Shown in pieces: positions 50,465 to 58,824 of a stretch of DNA of 64,000 bases. The DNA comes from JBBQNJ01 sp038329845. GTDB lineage: Bacteria; Planctomycetota; Phycisphaerae; Tepidisphaerales; Tepidisphaeraceae. A program made the translations under genes and the position numbers. The stretch spans positions 1 to 64,000 of the forward strand of contig JBBQNJ010000010.1 of assembly GCA_038329845.1 (NCBI GenBank). The letters run 5' to 3'. Within the stretch, counting starts at the first letter, position 1, and each line of letters opens with the position of its first letter. The notes beneath the pieces are model-generated. The model was not told the origin of the DNA. It was given only the letters and a program-made list of their open reading frames with translations, and ran no database searches.

Positions 50465-53398
50465 CTAGGCGCGGCGTCGGCGTCCGGTCAGCAGTCCGGC
50501 AGCGCCGATCCCCAGAATCCCGAACACGGTCGGCTCAGGGACGTAGGTCGCCTGCAAAATCTGTCCGCGACCGCCGGACACGATCGAGTAGGTCCAGTTG
50601 GTGTCCCCACTGTTGTCGAACATCAGTCCCAGGTCGGTGATGGACGAGGCCGTCAACACGTTCCAGGTCATGCTCCCGATCGGGGTGTAGCTGTCGAAGC
50701 CCACCTTGAACTTGCTGCCCGATGCGAACGCCGCGGTCTTGGCCCCGCTTCCGCCGGTTGCGGCGAACACGTCGATGGTGCTGAACGAGGCGCTGTTGAA
50801 CTCCGCGTCCAACGTCCCGCCGGACCCCACGTAGAACATCAACTCATTCCCGACGTTAGCCGACGACAGGTTGATGTCCGCGGCGGCACCGGTGATTCGC
50901 AAGGTGCCGGCCGTTCCCACGCCTGGTCCGCCGGCGCTGCCGGCGTAGTTCACCGAGGCGCTGGAGGCGTCGAGCGTCCCGCCGGTGATGGCGTAGAGCT
51001 GCACACCGGCTTGGGATCCCGGTCCGATCGCCAAGGCCCCCGGCGCCCCGCCGGCGCCTTCGATCGTGCGGGTGATGGCCAGGTTTACCGTGCCGCCGGC
51101 CTGGTTGAACGTCCCATTGGCGTTGGGATCACTCAAGCTGATGCTGCCCATGAACAGCGTGCCGTAGGAGGTGTTGGTCAACTCGAACAACCCGCCGTTG
51201 AGATTCCAAGTTCCGGTCCCGCGCTTGGCGACGATCATCGCCGGATCCCCGGCATCGGGCATGGCGCCTTGGAAGCCCGATCCTCCGCTGTTGGAGAAGG
51301 TGGTTCCGGCCGATTGGTTGACCGTGCCGATTCCGGTGAAGCCGATGCGCCCGCTGCTGCTGACGCCGCTGACGCTGACCGATCCGCCCGACAGGTTGTA
51401 GATGCCGGTCCGGGCCGCGGTGTCGCCGATGTTGAAGTTGGTGCTCGTGACGGTCCCGCCGAGTTGGTCGTAAGTGGCCACACCGCTGGCCATCTCGACC
51501 TTCACGGTGGCGGCCACCACGCTGGTTCCGGGCGACTGGGTGAACTTGCCGCTGTTCAAGTTGAGGGTGCCGCCCCCGGTCAACCCACCGGCGGTGAGCT
51601 TGACCTCCCCGGCGACGGGGTTGAGGGTGGTCGTGCCCGAATAGGTGTTCAGGCCCGACAGGGTCGTGATGCCGGTCGAGTTGATCGTCAGGTTTTACGC
51701 CGAGTCGCTGCCGTTGACGATGTTGCCGCCGATGGTGATGTCGCCGGTTCCGGCCAGGGTGTGCGTCTTGGTCCCGCCGGCGCCGATGGCGTCGTTCAGG
51801 GTGTAGGTTCCGCCGGAGAACGTCGTCAAGGCGGTGTTGTTGATCGTCAGGGTCCGGCTGGCGTTGCCGGCGATGATCAGATTGCCGCCGAAGTCGATCG
51901 CGCTTGACCCGGCGATGGTCGCCGTGCCGCCGATCGAGACGGCGTTGGCCGGGGCCACCGCTGCCGTCGCCGAGAACGTGCCACCGTTCAACTTCAGGGT
52001 TCCGCTTCCCAACGACCCGCTTGCGCCGATGGAAAGGGCGCCTCCGCTGAAGGTGGTGTCGCCGGAGTAATTGTTGGACTGCGACAAGACGACCGATCCG
52101 TTGCTCTGCGTCAGGGCCGCCGTGCCCCCCAGGGCGTTGGCGGTGTTCTGGGTGAGGACGGACGCGGCGTTGTTGACCGTCACCGTGTTCTGGCCGACGG
52201 CGCTGGCGGCGTTGAGTTCCAGCGTCCCGGCGCCCACCGTCACGGCGCTGTTGCCCAGCGAACCGGTGATGCGCAACGTTCCGGCGGTGAGGTTGGTCGT
52301 GCCGGTGTAGGTGTTGGCGTTGGAAAGGGTCGTCACGCCGCTGGCGGTGTTGATCGTCAAGTTCCCGGCGACTCCGGCACCGTTGTAGTTGGCGATGACC
52401 CCGGTGACATTGGTGTCGCCCGTGCCTCGGAGGGTGAGGGTGCGTCCGGTGCCCACGACGTCGGAAAGGTATACGTTGCCCGCCAGCGTCAGGGCGCTGC
52501 CCGAGATGCTGCTGTACAGGGTCCGGTTGCCGGCGCTCTGGGTGAGGGCGCCATTGAGCGTGATGCCGTTGGCTCCTTGGAACGTGGCACCGGCGGAGGT
52601 GTAGGTGATGTCGTTGCTCAACGATCGCGATGCGCCATCGGCTTCGATCTTGGCGGTGGCGCCGCTGATGGTGAGCAACCCGCTGGCCAATCCACCGTTG
52701 GAGGCGTTGGCGAGCTTCATCGTGCCCGTGCTGGAGATGGTCGTATTGCCGGCCGAACTGTTGGTTCCGGCGAAAACGATCGTTCCGCTGGTAGTGCTGA
52801 CCGTCGTCAACCCACTATAGGAGTTGGCCCCGGAAAGCGTCAGCGTGCCCAAGCCGCTGTAGATCAGCGCCAAGGCGGTGGCGCCGTTGTTCTGCAAAGA
52901 CCCGGAGAACGTGGGGGTGTCTCCGGCGACGTTGGTGGCGATCGTCAGCGTGCGGGCGCTGGTGTCGTTGCGGATGATCGTGTTGGCCAGGTCGGCGCCG
53001 CTGAAGCTGCTCAGGGTGAGCGTTCGGGTTCCGCTGATCTGAAGGATATAATTTCCGCTGGTCGGCGAGAAATCGACGTTGCCGGCGGTCATGTTGCCGC
53101 CGAGCGTGATGGTGCCGGCGCCGGCGCCGTTCTGGAAATATGCGTCGCTGTTGGCGCCGTTGTTCACCCAGTTGGCGGTGGCCGACGAGCCGGTGACGTC
53201 GGTGGTCCAGTTTGTGCCGCCGGAAGTGGCCCACGTGCCATTGCCGCTTCCGAAGCCCGCGATGGCGCCGTTGACATCCCAATAATAGGCGGTTCCCGCG
53301 TTGACCGAAGCTGGGCAAATCGCCAGCAGCGCCGCCGTCGCAGCCGCGCCGATCGCCAGAATTCCGCGTTGCTTGTTCATTCGTTGCATTCGTTGCAT
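50465..53398 (-). pseudogene. Autotransporter-repeat, PEP-CTERM surface protein interrupted by an in-frame TAA
   Basis: The frame runs from an ATG at 53398, seven bases after GGAGG, to 50465, with one TAA at 51695-51697. If that codon were sense the protein would have about 977 residues. A signal peptide (ILAIGAAATAALLAICPASVNA) is followed by long runs of autotransporter-associated beta strands (NTYTGTTNLTAGTLRITGSLG) and, after the stop, NLTINSTGITTLSGLNTYSGT. The C-terminus is a PEP-CTERM signal, YVPEPTVFGILGIGAAGLL followed by TGRRRRA. Both parts are in the same frame, so a single base change (for example CAA to TAA) separates them. Either the gene has just died, the strain reads through, or the base is a sequence error. 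The truncated 567-residue product would lack the sorting signal. Confidence 0.8.
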
Positions 53399-53480
53399 AA
53401 CTCGACCTCCGAAAAGGGTATGGTTCCTAAGGGAACCGAAGGGTGATGAAGAGAAACTCAAACGCACGAAATCGCTCCAA

Positions 53481-54647
53481 TTATGACACACCGACCACCA
53501 GCCGCGGCGCGGCCAGTCGATGTTGCGGCTCGGGGGGGAGTTTTCCCGTCACTCGATCCAGCAACAACTCGGCCAGCATTCGACCGATCGCGTAATTATC
53601 TTTATCCACTGTCGCCAGAGGCGCCGTCGGCTCCCATTCGCCGAACCGCAGGTCTGCCCAGCTATGGTCGTAGCCGACCAATGCCACATCTCGATTCGGC
53701 TCGACGCCCAGCATTCGACAGGCGGCGGCGGCGGGGGGGACGACGCTGTCCGAGATGCACATAATCGCCTCCGGGCGCGAGGCGCCGGGGCCAAGATGAC
53801 CAAGCAGTTGGCCCGCCGCAAGCTGCGACCACATGGCAAATTCTCCGGCGTCGCGCGGCTGCTTCGGCAGTGAGGGCGCCAGCAGCGCCGGGATCGGCTC
53901 GAGGCCGGCCTGGCGCATCGCCCGCTCATGGCCGGCATCGCGCCGGGCCAACCATTCGGGCGTACGAGCGTCGGTTTGCGGCATCTGCCAATAGCGAAGA
54001 ATCCGCGTCTTTCCCGTCTCGATCAGCCAGCGCGTCAGTTCATACGATCCGGCCTCATGGTCCGAGACCAGCGTGTCGTCGTCGCGGACCTCGGGGACAT
54101 CGCCGTAGGCCACCACGCGGATCCCGTCTCGCCGGAACTGGTTGAGGATCGCCTGCCCGGCGCGGGTCTGAATCGCGTGTCGAAGCGCGATCATGCCCTT
54201 GGGCCGTTCCTCGATCAGGCGCTGAATCTGTGCCGTGGAGATTTCCTGACAGTTCAAGCACAAGGCGTGCGTGGCCGAGCCGTTGAGGCGATCGATCACC
54301 CCCATCTGGATGACGCTCTCAAGCCCCGCGGCGTGACCCTGGACGGGCTTGGGGATGTCCCCCGGCTCAGACAACACAATTACCGTGCCGGCAAGCAGCG
54401 CCTGGGTTTCCGAGCGCAGTGTCTCGGCCACGATCAGCCCGCGGGTTCCGGCCGACTTGAGCAGCCCTTCTCCGGCAAGCTGTCGAAGCGCCGCCCGGAC
54501 AGTCGTTCGGGACACCTGCATCTGAGTGGCCAGGCGATGTTCCGAAGGCAGCCGATCGCCGGTTTCCAGTTGTCCTTCGTCAATCCGCTCTCGAAGCCAT
54601 CGAACCGCCCGCGTTCGCGGGGGTGCATCTTGAACGAACGTTTCCAT
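53481..54647 (-). CDS. GntR-family regulator with LacI-type sensor domain (AraR-like)
   Basis: A 388-residue regulator. The N-terminal winged helix reads RAVRWLRERIDEGQLETGDRLP, split here as RAVRWLRERIDEG and LETGDRLPSEHRLATQMQVS, with RTTVRAALRQLAGEGLL as recognition segment. A periplasmic-binding-like domain follows, with KPVQGHAAGLESVIQMGV and ALVGYDHSWADLRFGEWEP. This GntR plus LacI-like sensor design is that of arabinose repressor AraR and recurs in planctomycete glycan loci. It is first in the minus-strand order; the PEP-CTERM gene begins 82 bases downstream, so it probably controls this locus and itself. The ATG at 54647 is preferred over the GTG at 54662. Confidence 0.88.
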   Translation of the reverse strand: METFVQDAPPRTRAVRWLRERIDEGQLETGDRLPSEHRLATQMQVSRTTVRAALRQLAGEGLLKSAGTRGLIVAETLRSETQALLAGTVIVLSEPGDIPKPVQGHAAGLESVIQMGVIDRLNGSATHALCLNCQEISTAQIQRLIEERPKGMIALRHAIQTRAGQAILNQFRRDGIRVVAYGDVPEVRDDDTLVSDHEAGSYELTRWLIETGKTRILRYWQMPQTDARTPEWLARRDAGHERAMRQAGLEPIPALLAPSLPKQPRDAGEFAMWSQLAAGQLLGHLGPGASRPEAIMCISDSVVPPAAAACRMLGVEPNRDVALVGYDHSWADLRFGEWEPTAPLATVDKDNYAIGRMLAELLLDRVTGKLPPEPQHRLAAPRLVVGVS

Positions 54648-54662
54648 CACGCCTTGAGCCAC

Positions 54663-54745
54663 AGTCCGAGAATATACCTGAAGGTACTTTTTAAGTCAAT
54701 AGAAAATCTGGAAAATACCAAATGGTTCTTTTTGGTCTATTCGTT
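54663..54745. promoter_or_regulatory. Candidate operator upstream of the GntR gene
   Basis: An AT-rich stretch with ACCAAATGGT near 54717 and nearby ACC...GGT pairs (TACCTGAAGGTA near 54675), which form small inverted repeats typical of regulator binding sites. Position alone suggests autoregulation. The remaining bases up to the hairpin at 54901 hold nothing I can identify. Confidence 0.35.
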
Positions 54746-54900
54746 AAAGCACCCGCCGAGACCGATTTCGACGATTTTATGTTGGATTGCAGAGCATTCC
54801 GCAAGAAACGGGGGGGCATCCATGACGCGGGGACATCCGGACATAAATCGACTTCGTTCTTTCTAGAAGGCCATTATCTGGAAAGGGGGGCACCCGGTTT

Positions 54901-54932
54901 GCGACGGTCGCATTCCGTCGCCGCTTTTTTTT
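54901..54932 (+). terminator. Terminator-like hairpin directly before a ribosome binding site
   Basis: Seven-base stem GCGACGG/CCGTCGC with a seven-base loop, then CGC and eight T residues, ending one base before the GGAGG of the next gene. It has the form of an intrinsic terminator placed inside the 5' leader, where it could act as an attenuator. Confidence 0.7.
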
Positions 54933-54943
54933 GGAGGTCCGCC

Positions 54944-55156
54944 ATGGCCAGTCCTTATGCCAATCAATCCACCAGTCATTCCGATCGCCTGGAACCCGAG
55001 ATGCGGGCCAGTGCCAGCCGGGGGTCAGCGCCGGATGTGGATATTTACGAGAAGCCCAACACCAACCGGGAAAGCAGCGCCAACCTGTCGCTGTCAATCA
55101 TGGTGATGCTCTTCGCGGGGATTCTCGCTATCGCGCTGTTATTCTGGGTCTTCTAG
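54944..55156 (+). CDS. Small C-tail-anchored membrane protein, unknown function
   Basis: A 70-residue protein with a polar, Ser/Asn-rich N-terminal 47 residues (YEKPNTNRESSANL) and a single C-terminal helix LSIMVMLFAGILAIALLFWVF. GGAGG lies six bases before the ATG at 54944. The tail-anchor layout suggests insertion into the inner membrane with the polar part in the cytoplasm. No family is recognised. Its last 18 bases overlap the convergent phosphatase gene. Confidence 0.65.
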   Translation: MASPYANQSTSHSDRLEPEMRASASRGSAPDVDIYEKPNTNRESSANLSLSIMVMLFAGILAIALLFWVF

Positions 55157-55867
55157 GCCGGTGAGAAACGTGCGGGGGTTCTGGCGCGTCAGGCGGTCGA
55201 TTTCGGCGTCTCCGACCAGGTCGATCGCATGCGCCAGGCCGCGAAGTCGATGGTCCAGTGTCTCGGGTCGATGGGTGTCGCTGCCGAGCACGAAGTAGCG
55301 GCCCTGTTCAAGAAACCGCCTCGCCAGCCGGTAGTTGTGGGTATGCGGCGGATCGGCCAGGCACTGGAGATTGCCTTGCAGCAGGGCGCCCAGCTCGTCG
55401 AAGTGGTCGAGTAGACCCGGATCGTCCTGCACCGCCCGCACCCGTTCGGGGTGGGCGATGATCACGGTCAATCCCAGCGATTGCAGCCAGCGGATCGACG
55501 GATCGAAGTGCTCGCCAAGCTCGTTGCACCAGAAGTCGAGCAGCACATATCGACCGGCGAGCCCGAGGCTGATGATCTCACTCGGCGGCGTCGAGCGGAT
55601 GTCGGTGTTGAGGTTCAATTCCCCGCCGGCCAGAAGCCGATAGTTGATTCCCTCCGCATCGAGCGCCGTTTGCAGCGCGCCGACTCGCTCGGGGATGTTC
55701 CGCACGTTGTTTTCCAGATGCGGCCAGATGTGCGGCGTGCAGAAACCATGAGTGTATCCCGCCGCCACCAAGCGCCGGGCGCAGTCGAACGCATCGTTGA
55801 AGTCGCGGCATCCATCGTCGACGCCGGGCAATAGATGCGAATGCACGTCAATTCGTCCGTAGGTCAT
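55139..55867 (-). CDS. CpsB/YwqE-type tyrosine-protein phosphatase (PHP domain)
   Basis: A 242-residue metal-dependent phosphatase. The PHP-domain metal ligands are seen in RIDVHSHLLPGVDDG near the N-terminus, AAGYTHGFCTPHIWPHLENN, VIIAHPERVRA, and GSDTHRPETLDHRL. In other bacteria CpsB dephosphorylates the capsule tyrosine kinase and so controls exopolysaccharide chain length; no kinase or polymerase gene is in the window. The start at 55867 gives MTYGRIDVHSH; an upstream ATG at 55885 adds six residues. It is convergent with the small tail-anchored protein, overlapping by 18 bases. Confidence 0.85.
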   Translation of the reverse strand: MTYGRIDVHSHLLPGVDDGCRDFNDAFDCARRLVAAGYTHGFCTPHIWPHLENNVRNIPERVGALQTALDAEGINYRLLAGGELNLNTDIRSTPPSEIISLGLAGRYVLLDFWCNELGEHFDPSIRWLQSLGLTVIIAHPERVRAVQDDPGLLDHFDELGALLQGNLQCLADPPHTHNYRLARRFLEQGRYFVLGSDTHRPETLDHRLRGLAHAIDLVGDAEIDRLTRQNPRTFLTGLEDPE

Positions 55868-55966
55868 GGATTTTCGAGTATCCAAGCGCAGCGGACGGTT
55901 GTACAGTGCTGTGAGGTATTTTTGTCGAAGATCGTCGTGGCACCGACCCGACGAAGGAGCGATTCA

Positions 55967-56296
55967 ATGAGCAAGCGAGTCTTGAAGTGGGTCGTGGTTG
56001 CTGCGATCCCGTTGTTGGGCGGCGTTTTCGCCGGATGCGATTCGAAGGAATCGACCGGGGACGTCTCGACCACGCAGCCTCGAACGATCGATCGGATCAA
56101 TCGAGCCGCGGAAAAAGGGGTCGAGCGGACCAGCGAGGCGTTCGAGCGGGGTGCCCAGACCGTGAAAGAGCAAGTCGGTCCGGCGGTCCGCGAGACGGGC
56201 AAAGACATCAAAGACTTCGCCGGGCAGGCCGCCCACCTGGTGTCGGAGAAACTCAAGGATGAGCCGGATCCGGTGGGTCCAGCGACACGGAAGTAG
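55967..56296 (+). CDS. Small lipoprotein with predicted helical body
   Basis: A 109-residue protein: signal peptide MSKRVLKWVVVAAIPLLGG and lipobox FAGC, then polar helices with repeating charge (RINRAAEKGVERTSEAFERG, then VKEQVGPAVRETGKDIKDFAG). GAAGGAGCG lies before the ATG. The helical, heptad-like body resembles apolipoprotein/YtxH-like cell-envelope proteins, but no clear family. It ends just ahead of a 19-bp minisatellite. Confidence 0.7.
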   Translation: MSKRVLKWVVVAAIPLLGGVFAGCDSKESTGDVSTTQPRTIDRINRAAEKGVERTSEAFERGAQTVKEQVGPAVRETGKDIKDFAGQAAHLVSEKLKDEPDPVGPATRK

Positions 56297-56342
56297 ACAG
56301 TCTCCCACCGTTCTGGCGGAGAATTCCCTCGCAACGGCGATG

Positions 56343-56418
56343 GATTGGGATTCTCGGGATGGATTGGGATTCTCGGGAGGAATTGAGATTCTCGGGACGG
56401 ATTCGGATTCTCAAGAGG
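56343..56418. repeat. 19-bp tandem repeat, four units
   Basis: Units at 56343, 56362, 56381 and 56400, consensus GATTGGGATTCTCGGGANG, with the fourth more diverged. It fills the space between the lipoprotein gene and the end of the convergent gene, whose stop codon at 56411-56413 lies within the last unit. Confidence 0.9.
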
Positions 56419-57121
56419 GATTGCGCCGCAGTGCTTCGCGGTAGATGCCCTTGATCGGCTCGGTTTGGATGTTGATCCCGCCGTCGGTCTCGAGGGTCAG
56501 GGTGTAGAGCTGGTCGGTTTTCAGCGGCTGCCATACGCCCTGGCCGTTGGCGATGCGGACGCCTTTGGAGACGCGATAGGCTGGGTCCTCGGCGAGTCGC
56601 CAGAAGTTGTCCCACAGGTCCAACTCGAAGTCCGACACCCGCGGATCGGCGCCGCGATAGACATCGGGGATTTGCCCCGGGGTGTCCACCGGGTCGGCGG
56701 ATTCGGGCGTTTGCGCGCTGCCGTAGATGCGTTGGAACAAGGCCAGCGAGTGTCCGCGCAACGGGTCGTTGCCTGTTACCAGGTCGTGGTCGAACTTGAT
56801 GACCAGGGCGTCGATATGGACCGATTGGCCGCGGACGATGAAGCTCTTGGCCGGTAGCGGCTCGCCGTCGCGGCCATATTCGACGAACAGCAGGGTCAGC
56901 ACGGGCACGCCTTCGACTTCGGCGCGGTGGGTCACCATAACGTCGGCGACCCGTCGCTCGGCCCCAAGCCGGCGGACGATCTCTCGCAGCTCGAGTTTTT
57001 CCTGTTCGAGCTTTTGAATCTGGCGATCGGCGCTGGTCTGTGAGTGGTAGACGTAGATGCCCACCGCCCCGGCGACAACCAGGAGGCAGAGTCCCGCGAA
57101 TTTGAAAATGCTCCAGACCAT
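56411..57121 (-). CDS. Membrane-anchored coiled-coil protein (module gene 3), unknown function
   Basis: A 236-residue protein. Residues about 5-24 form a membrane helix (IFKFAGLCLLVVAGAVGIYVY) followed by a coiled coil QIQKLEQEKLELREIVRRLG. The exported part has VTHRAEVEGVPVLTLLFVEYG, LYGSAQ-like and FWRLAEDPAYRVSKGVRIANG segments with no recognised fold. It is the last of three tightly packed genes on this strand (36 bases after the previous stop). Its C-terminus overlaps the 19-bp repeat. It may bridge inner membrane and envelope for the two proteins encoded upstream. Confidence 0.65.
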   Translation of the reverse strand: MVWSIFKFAGLCLLVVAGAVGIYVYHSQTSADRQIQKLEQEKLELREIVRRLGAERRVADVMVTHRAEVEGVPVLTLLFVEYGRDGEPLPAKSFIVRGQSVHIDALVIKFDHDLVTGNDPLRGHSLALFQRIYGSAQTPESADPVDTPGQIPDVYRGADPRVSDFELDLWDNFWRLAEDPAYRVSKGVRIANGQGVWQPLKTDQLYTLTLETDGGINIQTEPIKGIYREALRRNPS

Positions 57122-57157
57122 GGCGGTTGTGGCGCCGCTCGGCGGGCCTATTCCATA

Positions 57158-58774
57158 TTATCGGCCATTTGAGCCTGTGGCCGCAGCGGGCGCGGGTGTG
57201 GACGCGGGCGGGGCGTCCGGTTGGGGTGCCTGGGGCTTGGTCAGCTTGGGATTGTGCCACATTTTCGTCAGCGACTGGGGATCGGACGGGAGAATCATCA
57301 TCCCCGAATCCTGGTTCTGGCTGCCGAGGTACCGGCCCGAGGGGCTGAGGTAATGCATGGTGACGCTGCCTTCCAATCCGATTCGATCGCTGATCGCCAC
57401 CACCCGCTGAACCCGCCCGTTCCAGTGGATCTCGCGCTCGCGGGCCACGTCGATGTAGCGCGACATCACTTCGCCGCGCTCGCTGACCCACCCGGCGAAC
57501 ATGAGTCCCTTAGGCTCTCGAAGCGGCAACAATCGCGGCAGCATGTAACCCAGTGCCTGCGGCAGGTACCACGGGGGCAGATCCTCGCGCACTTTCGGCT
57601 CGCCGCGGCCGCCCTTGCTGATGTATGTGACCTGGAGATTCCAGACATCGACCAGCCGGGCCTGGGGCTGTTTTTCGTCGCGGTTCTTGCCGGTGCCTTC
57701 GCCGATTTCCAGCCGCCGATCCATGATCGTGCGTGTATTCACATCGGTCGTGCCGTACTCGCTGGCGTAGATGTCCTGCTTGTCGGGGTGCTTCTCATTT
57801 TCGTTTTTTCCGCGCACCACGTGGGCCCACGATTCGTGGCGACGATCCATCGTCATCGCCATCTGGCTGGTGGCTTCCATGCGCACCCCCGGCTCGGGCG
57901 TGGTGAAGGTGTAGACGCTGACGACCAACTCCGCCGTCCCCTTGGCCGCGCTGATCTCCTCGACGGCGTAGGTGTACCCGATGTCCTTGCCGTCGCGCAT
58001 CAGGCGGAGCCATTGCTCGGGGACCACGGCGCGGCGGAGATATTCCTCGCTCCAGTTGACGAGCAAGGCCCGAGTGCGGAACAGGCGCTGGTCCTGGTCC
58101 TCCTTGACCGCCCCGCGATCCAGCAGCCGCACCGAATCGAGAATGATGCGGAATGCTTCCACCGCCAGCCGTTCGCCCGGGTCTTCGGCTTGGATCTTCG
58201 ATTCATCCACATCGGCGGTTCGCGGATCGTCGGGGGGAGCGGCAGCGCCGGGAGTGGTGAGGGTCAGGAAGTAGTAGAGCTGATCGGAGGCCTGGATGAT
58301 CGCCTGCTGAGTCAGCCGCTTTTTCGCGTCCTCGGTGTAGCGGACGGCGATCATCCCTGCCTCGGTGGCGGTGAGGGGGATCACATCCTGGCGCAGAATT
58401 TCCGATCCCGGGAGTTTGGATCGGAATTGATCGGCGGTGAGGGTAAGCAGCCCCGGGCGAGGCTGCCCGAATTGCGTCTTGTCGTCGCGAAGCGAGATCG
58501 GCTGGCTGGATCGCTGGACATTGCAGCGAAGCTGCCAGTTGCGGCCATCGTTGATGTACTCGACCAGGTCGTCGCCGGTGCCCTTGCGGATTTCGCGGCT
58601 GTCAGTGAGGCCCTTGAAGGCGATGCCGCCGGAATGGCTGATGAACAAGTCGCCGACGAGGGCCGCGGCATCGGTCGGCGGGGCGGGCGCGAGGTTCGGC
58701 CCGATCGCCTGGGCAAAGCTCAAGGCCGTCATGCCAATGCAAAGGAACAAAATAATCGCCTGAATTCGTCGCAT
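57158..58774 (-). CDS. Secreted protein of unknown function (module gene 2)
   Basis: A 538-residue exported protein with signal peptide MRRIQAIILFLCIGMTALSFA. The mature part has an N-terminal beta-rich domain (LFISHSGGIAFKGLTDSREI, then YINDGRNWQLRCNVQ) and a second one near the middle (VVSVYTFTTPEPGVRMEA), and ends in an Ala/Pro-rich tail. No catalytic motif is visible. ATG at 58774 is chosen because it starts the signal peptide. It lies 50 bases after the previous gene on the same strand, so the three are probably one operon. It resembles nothing I can name. Confidence 0.65.
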   Translation of the reverse strand: MRRIQAIILFLCIGMTALSFAQAIGPNLAPAPPTDAAALVGDLFISHSGGIAFKGLTDSREIRKGTGDDLVEYINDGRNWQLRCNVQRSSQPISLRDDKTQFGQPRPGLLTLTADQFRSKLPGSEILRQDVIPLTATEAGMIAVRYTEDAKKRLTQQAIIQASDQLYYFLTLTTPGAAAPPDDPRTADVDESKIQAEDPGERLAVEAFRIILDSVRLLDRGAVKEDQDQRLFRTRALLVNWSEEYLRRAVVPEQWLRLMRDGKDIGYTYAVEEISAAKGTAELVVSVYTFTTPEPGVRMEATSQMAMTMDRRHESWAHVVRGKNENEKHPDKQDIYASEYGTTDVNTRTIMDRRLEIGEGTGKNRDEKQPQARLVDVWNLQVTYISKGGRGEPKVREDLPPWYLPQALGYMLPRLLPLREPKGLMFAGWVSERGEVMSRYIDVAREREIHWNGRVQRVVAISDRIGLEGSVTMHYLSPSGRYLGSQNQDSGMMILPSDPQSLTKMWHNPKLTKPQAPQPDAPPASTPAPAAATGSNGR

Positions 58775-58824
58775 AAGACTCCTGTTGCCGGCCCGCGGGG
58801 TCTGGCTCACGCCGGCGCTGGGCG

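Noticed and set aside
50438..53446. Long plus-strand frames rich in GVGQ/RPVR-type residues opposite the PEP-CTERM gene
   Set aside because: They are complements of a repetitive beta-strand protein; composition is explained by the repeats on the other strand.
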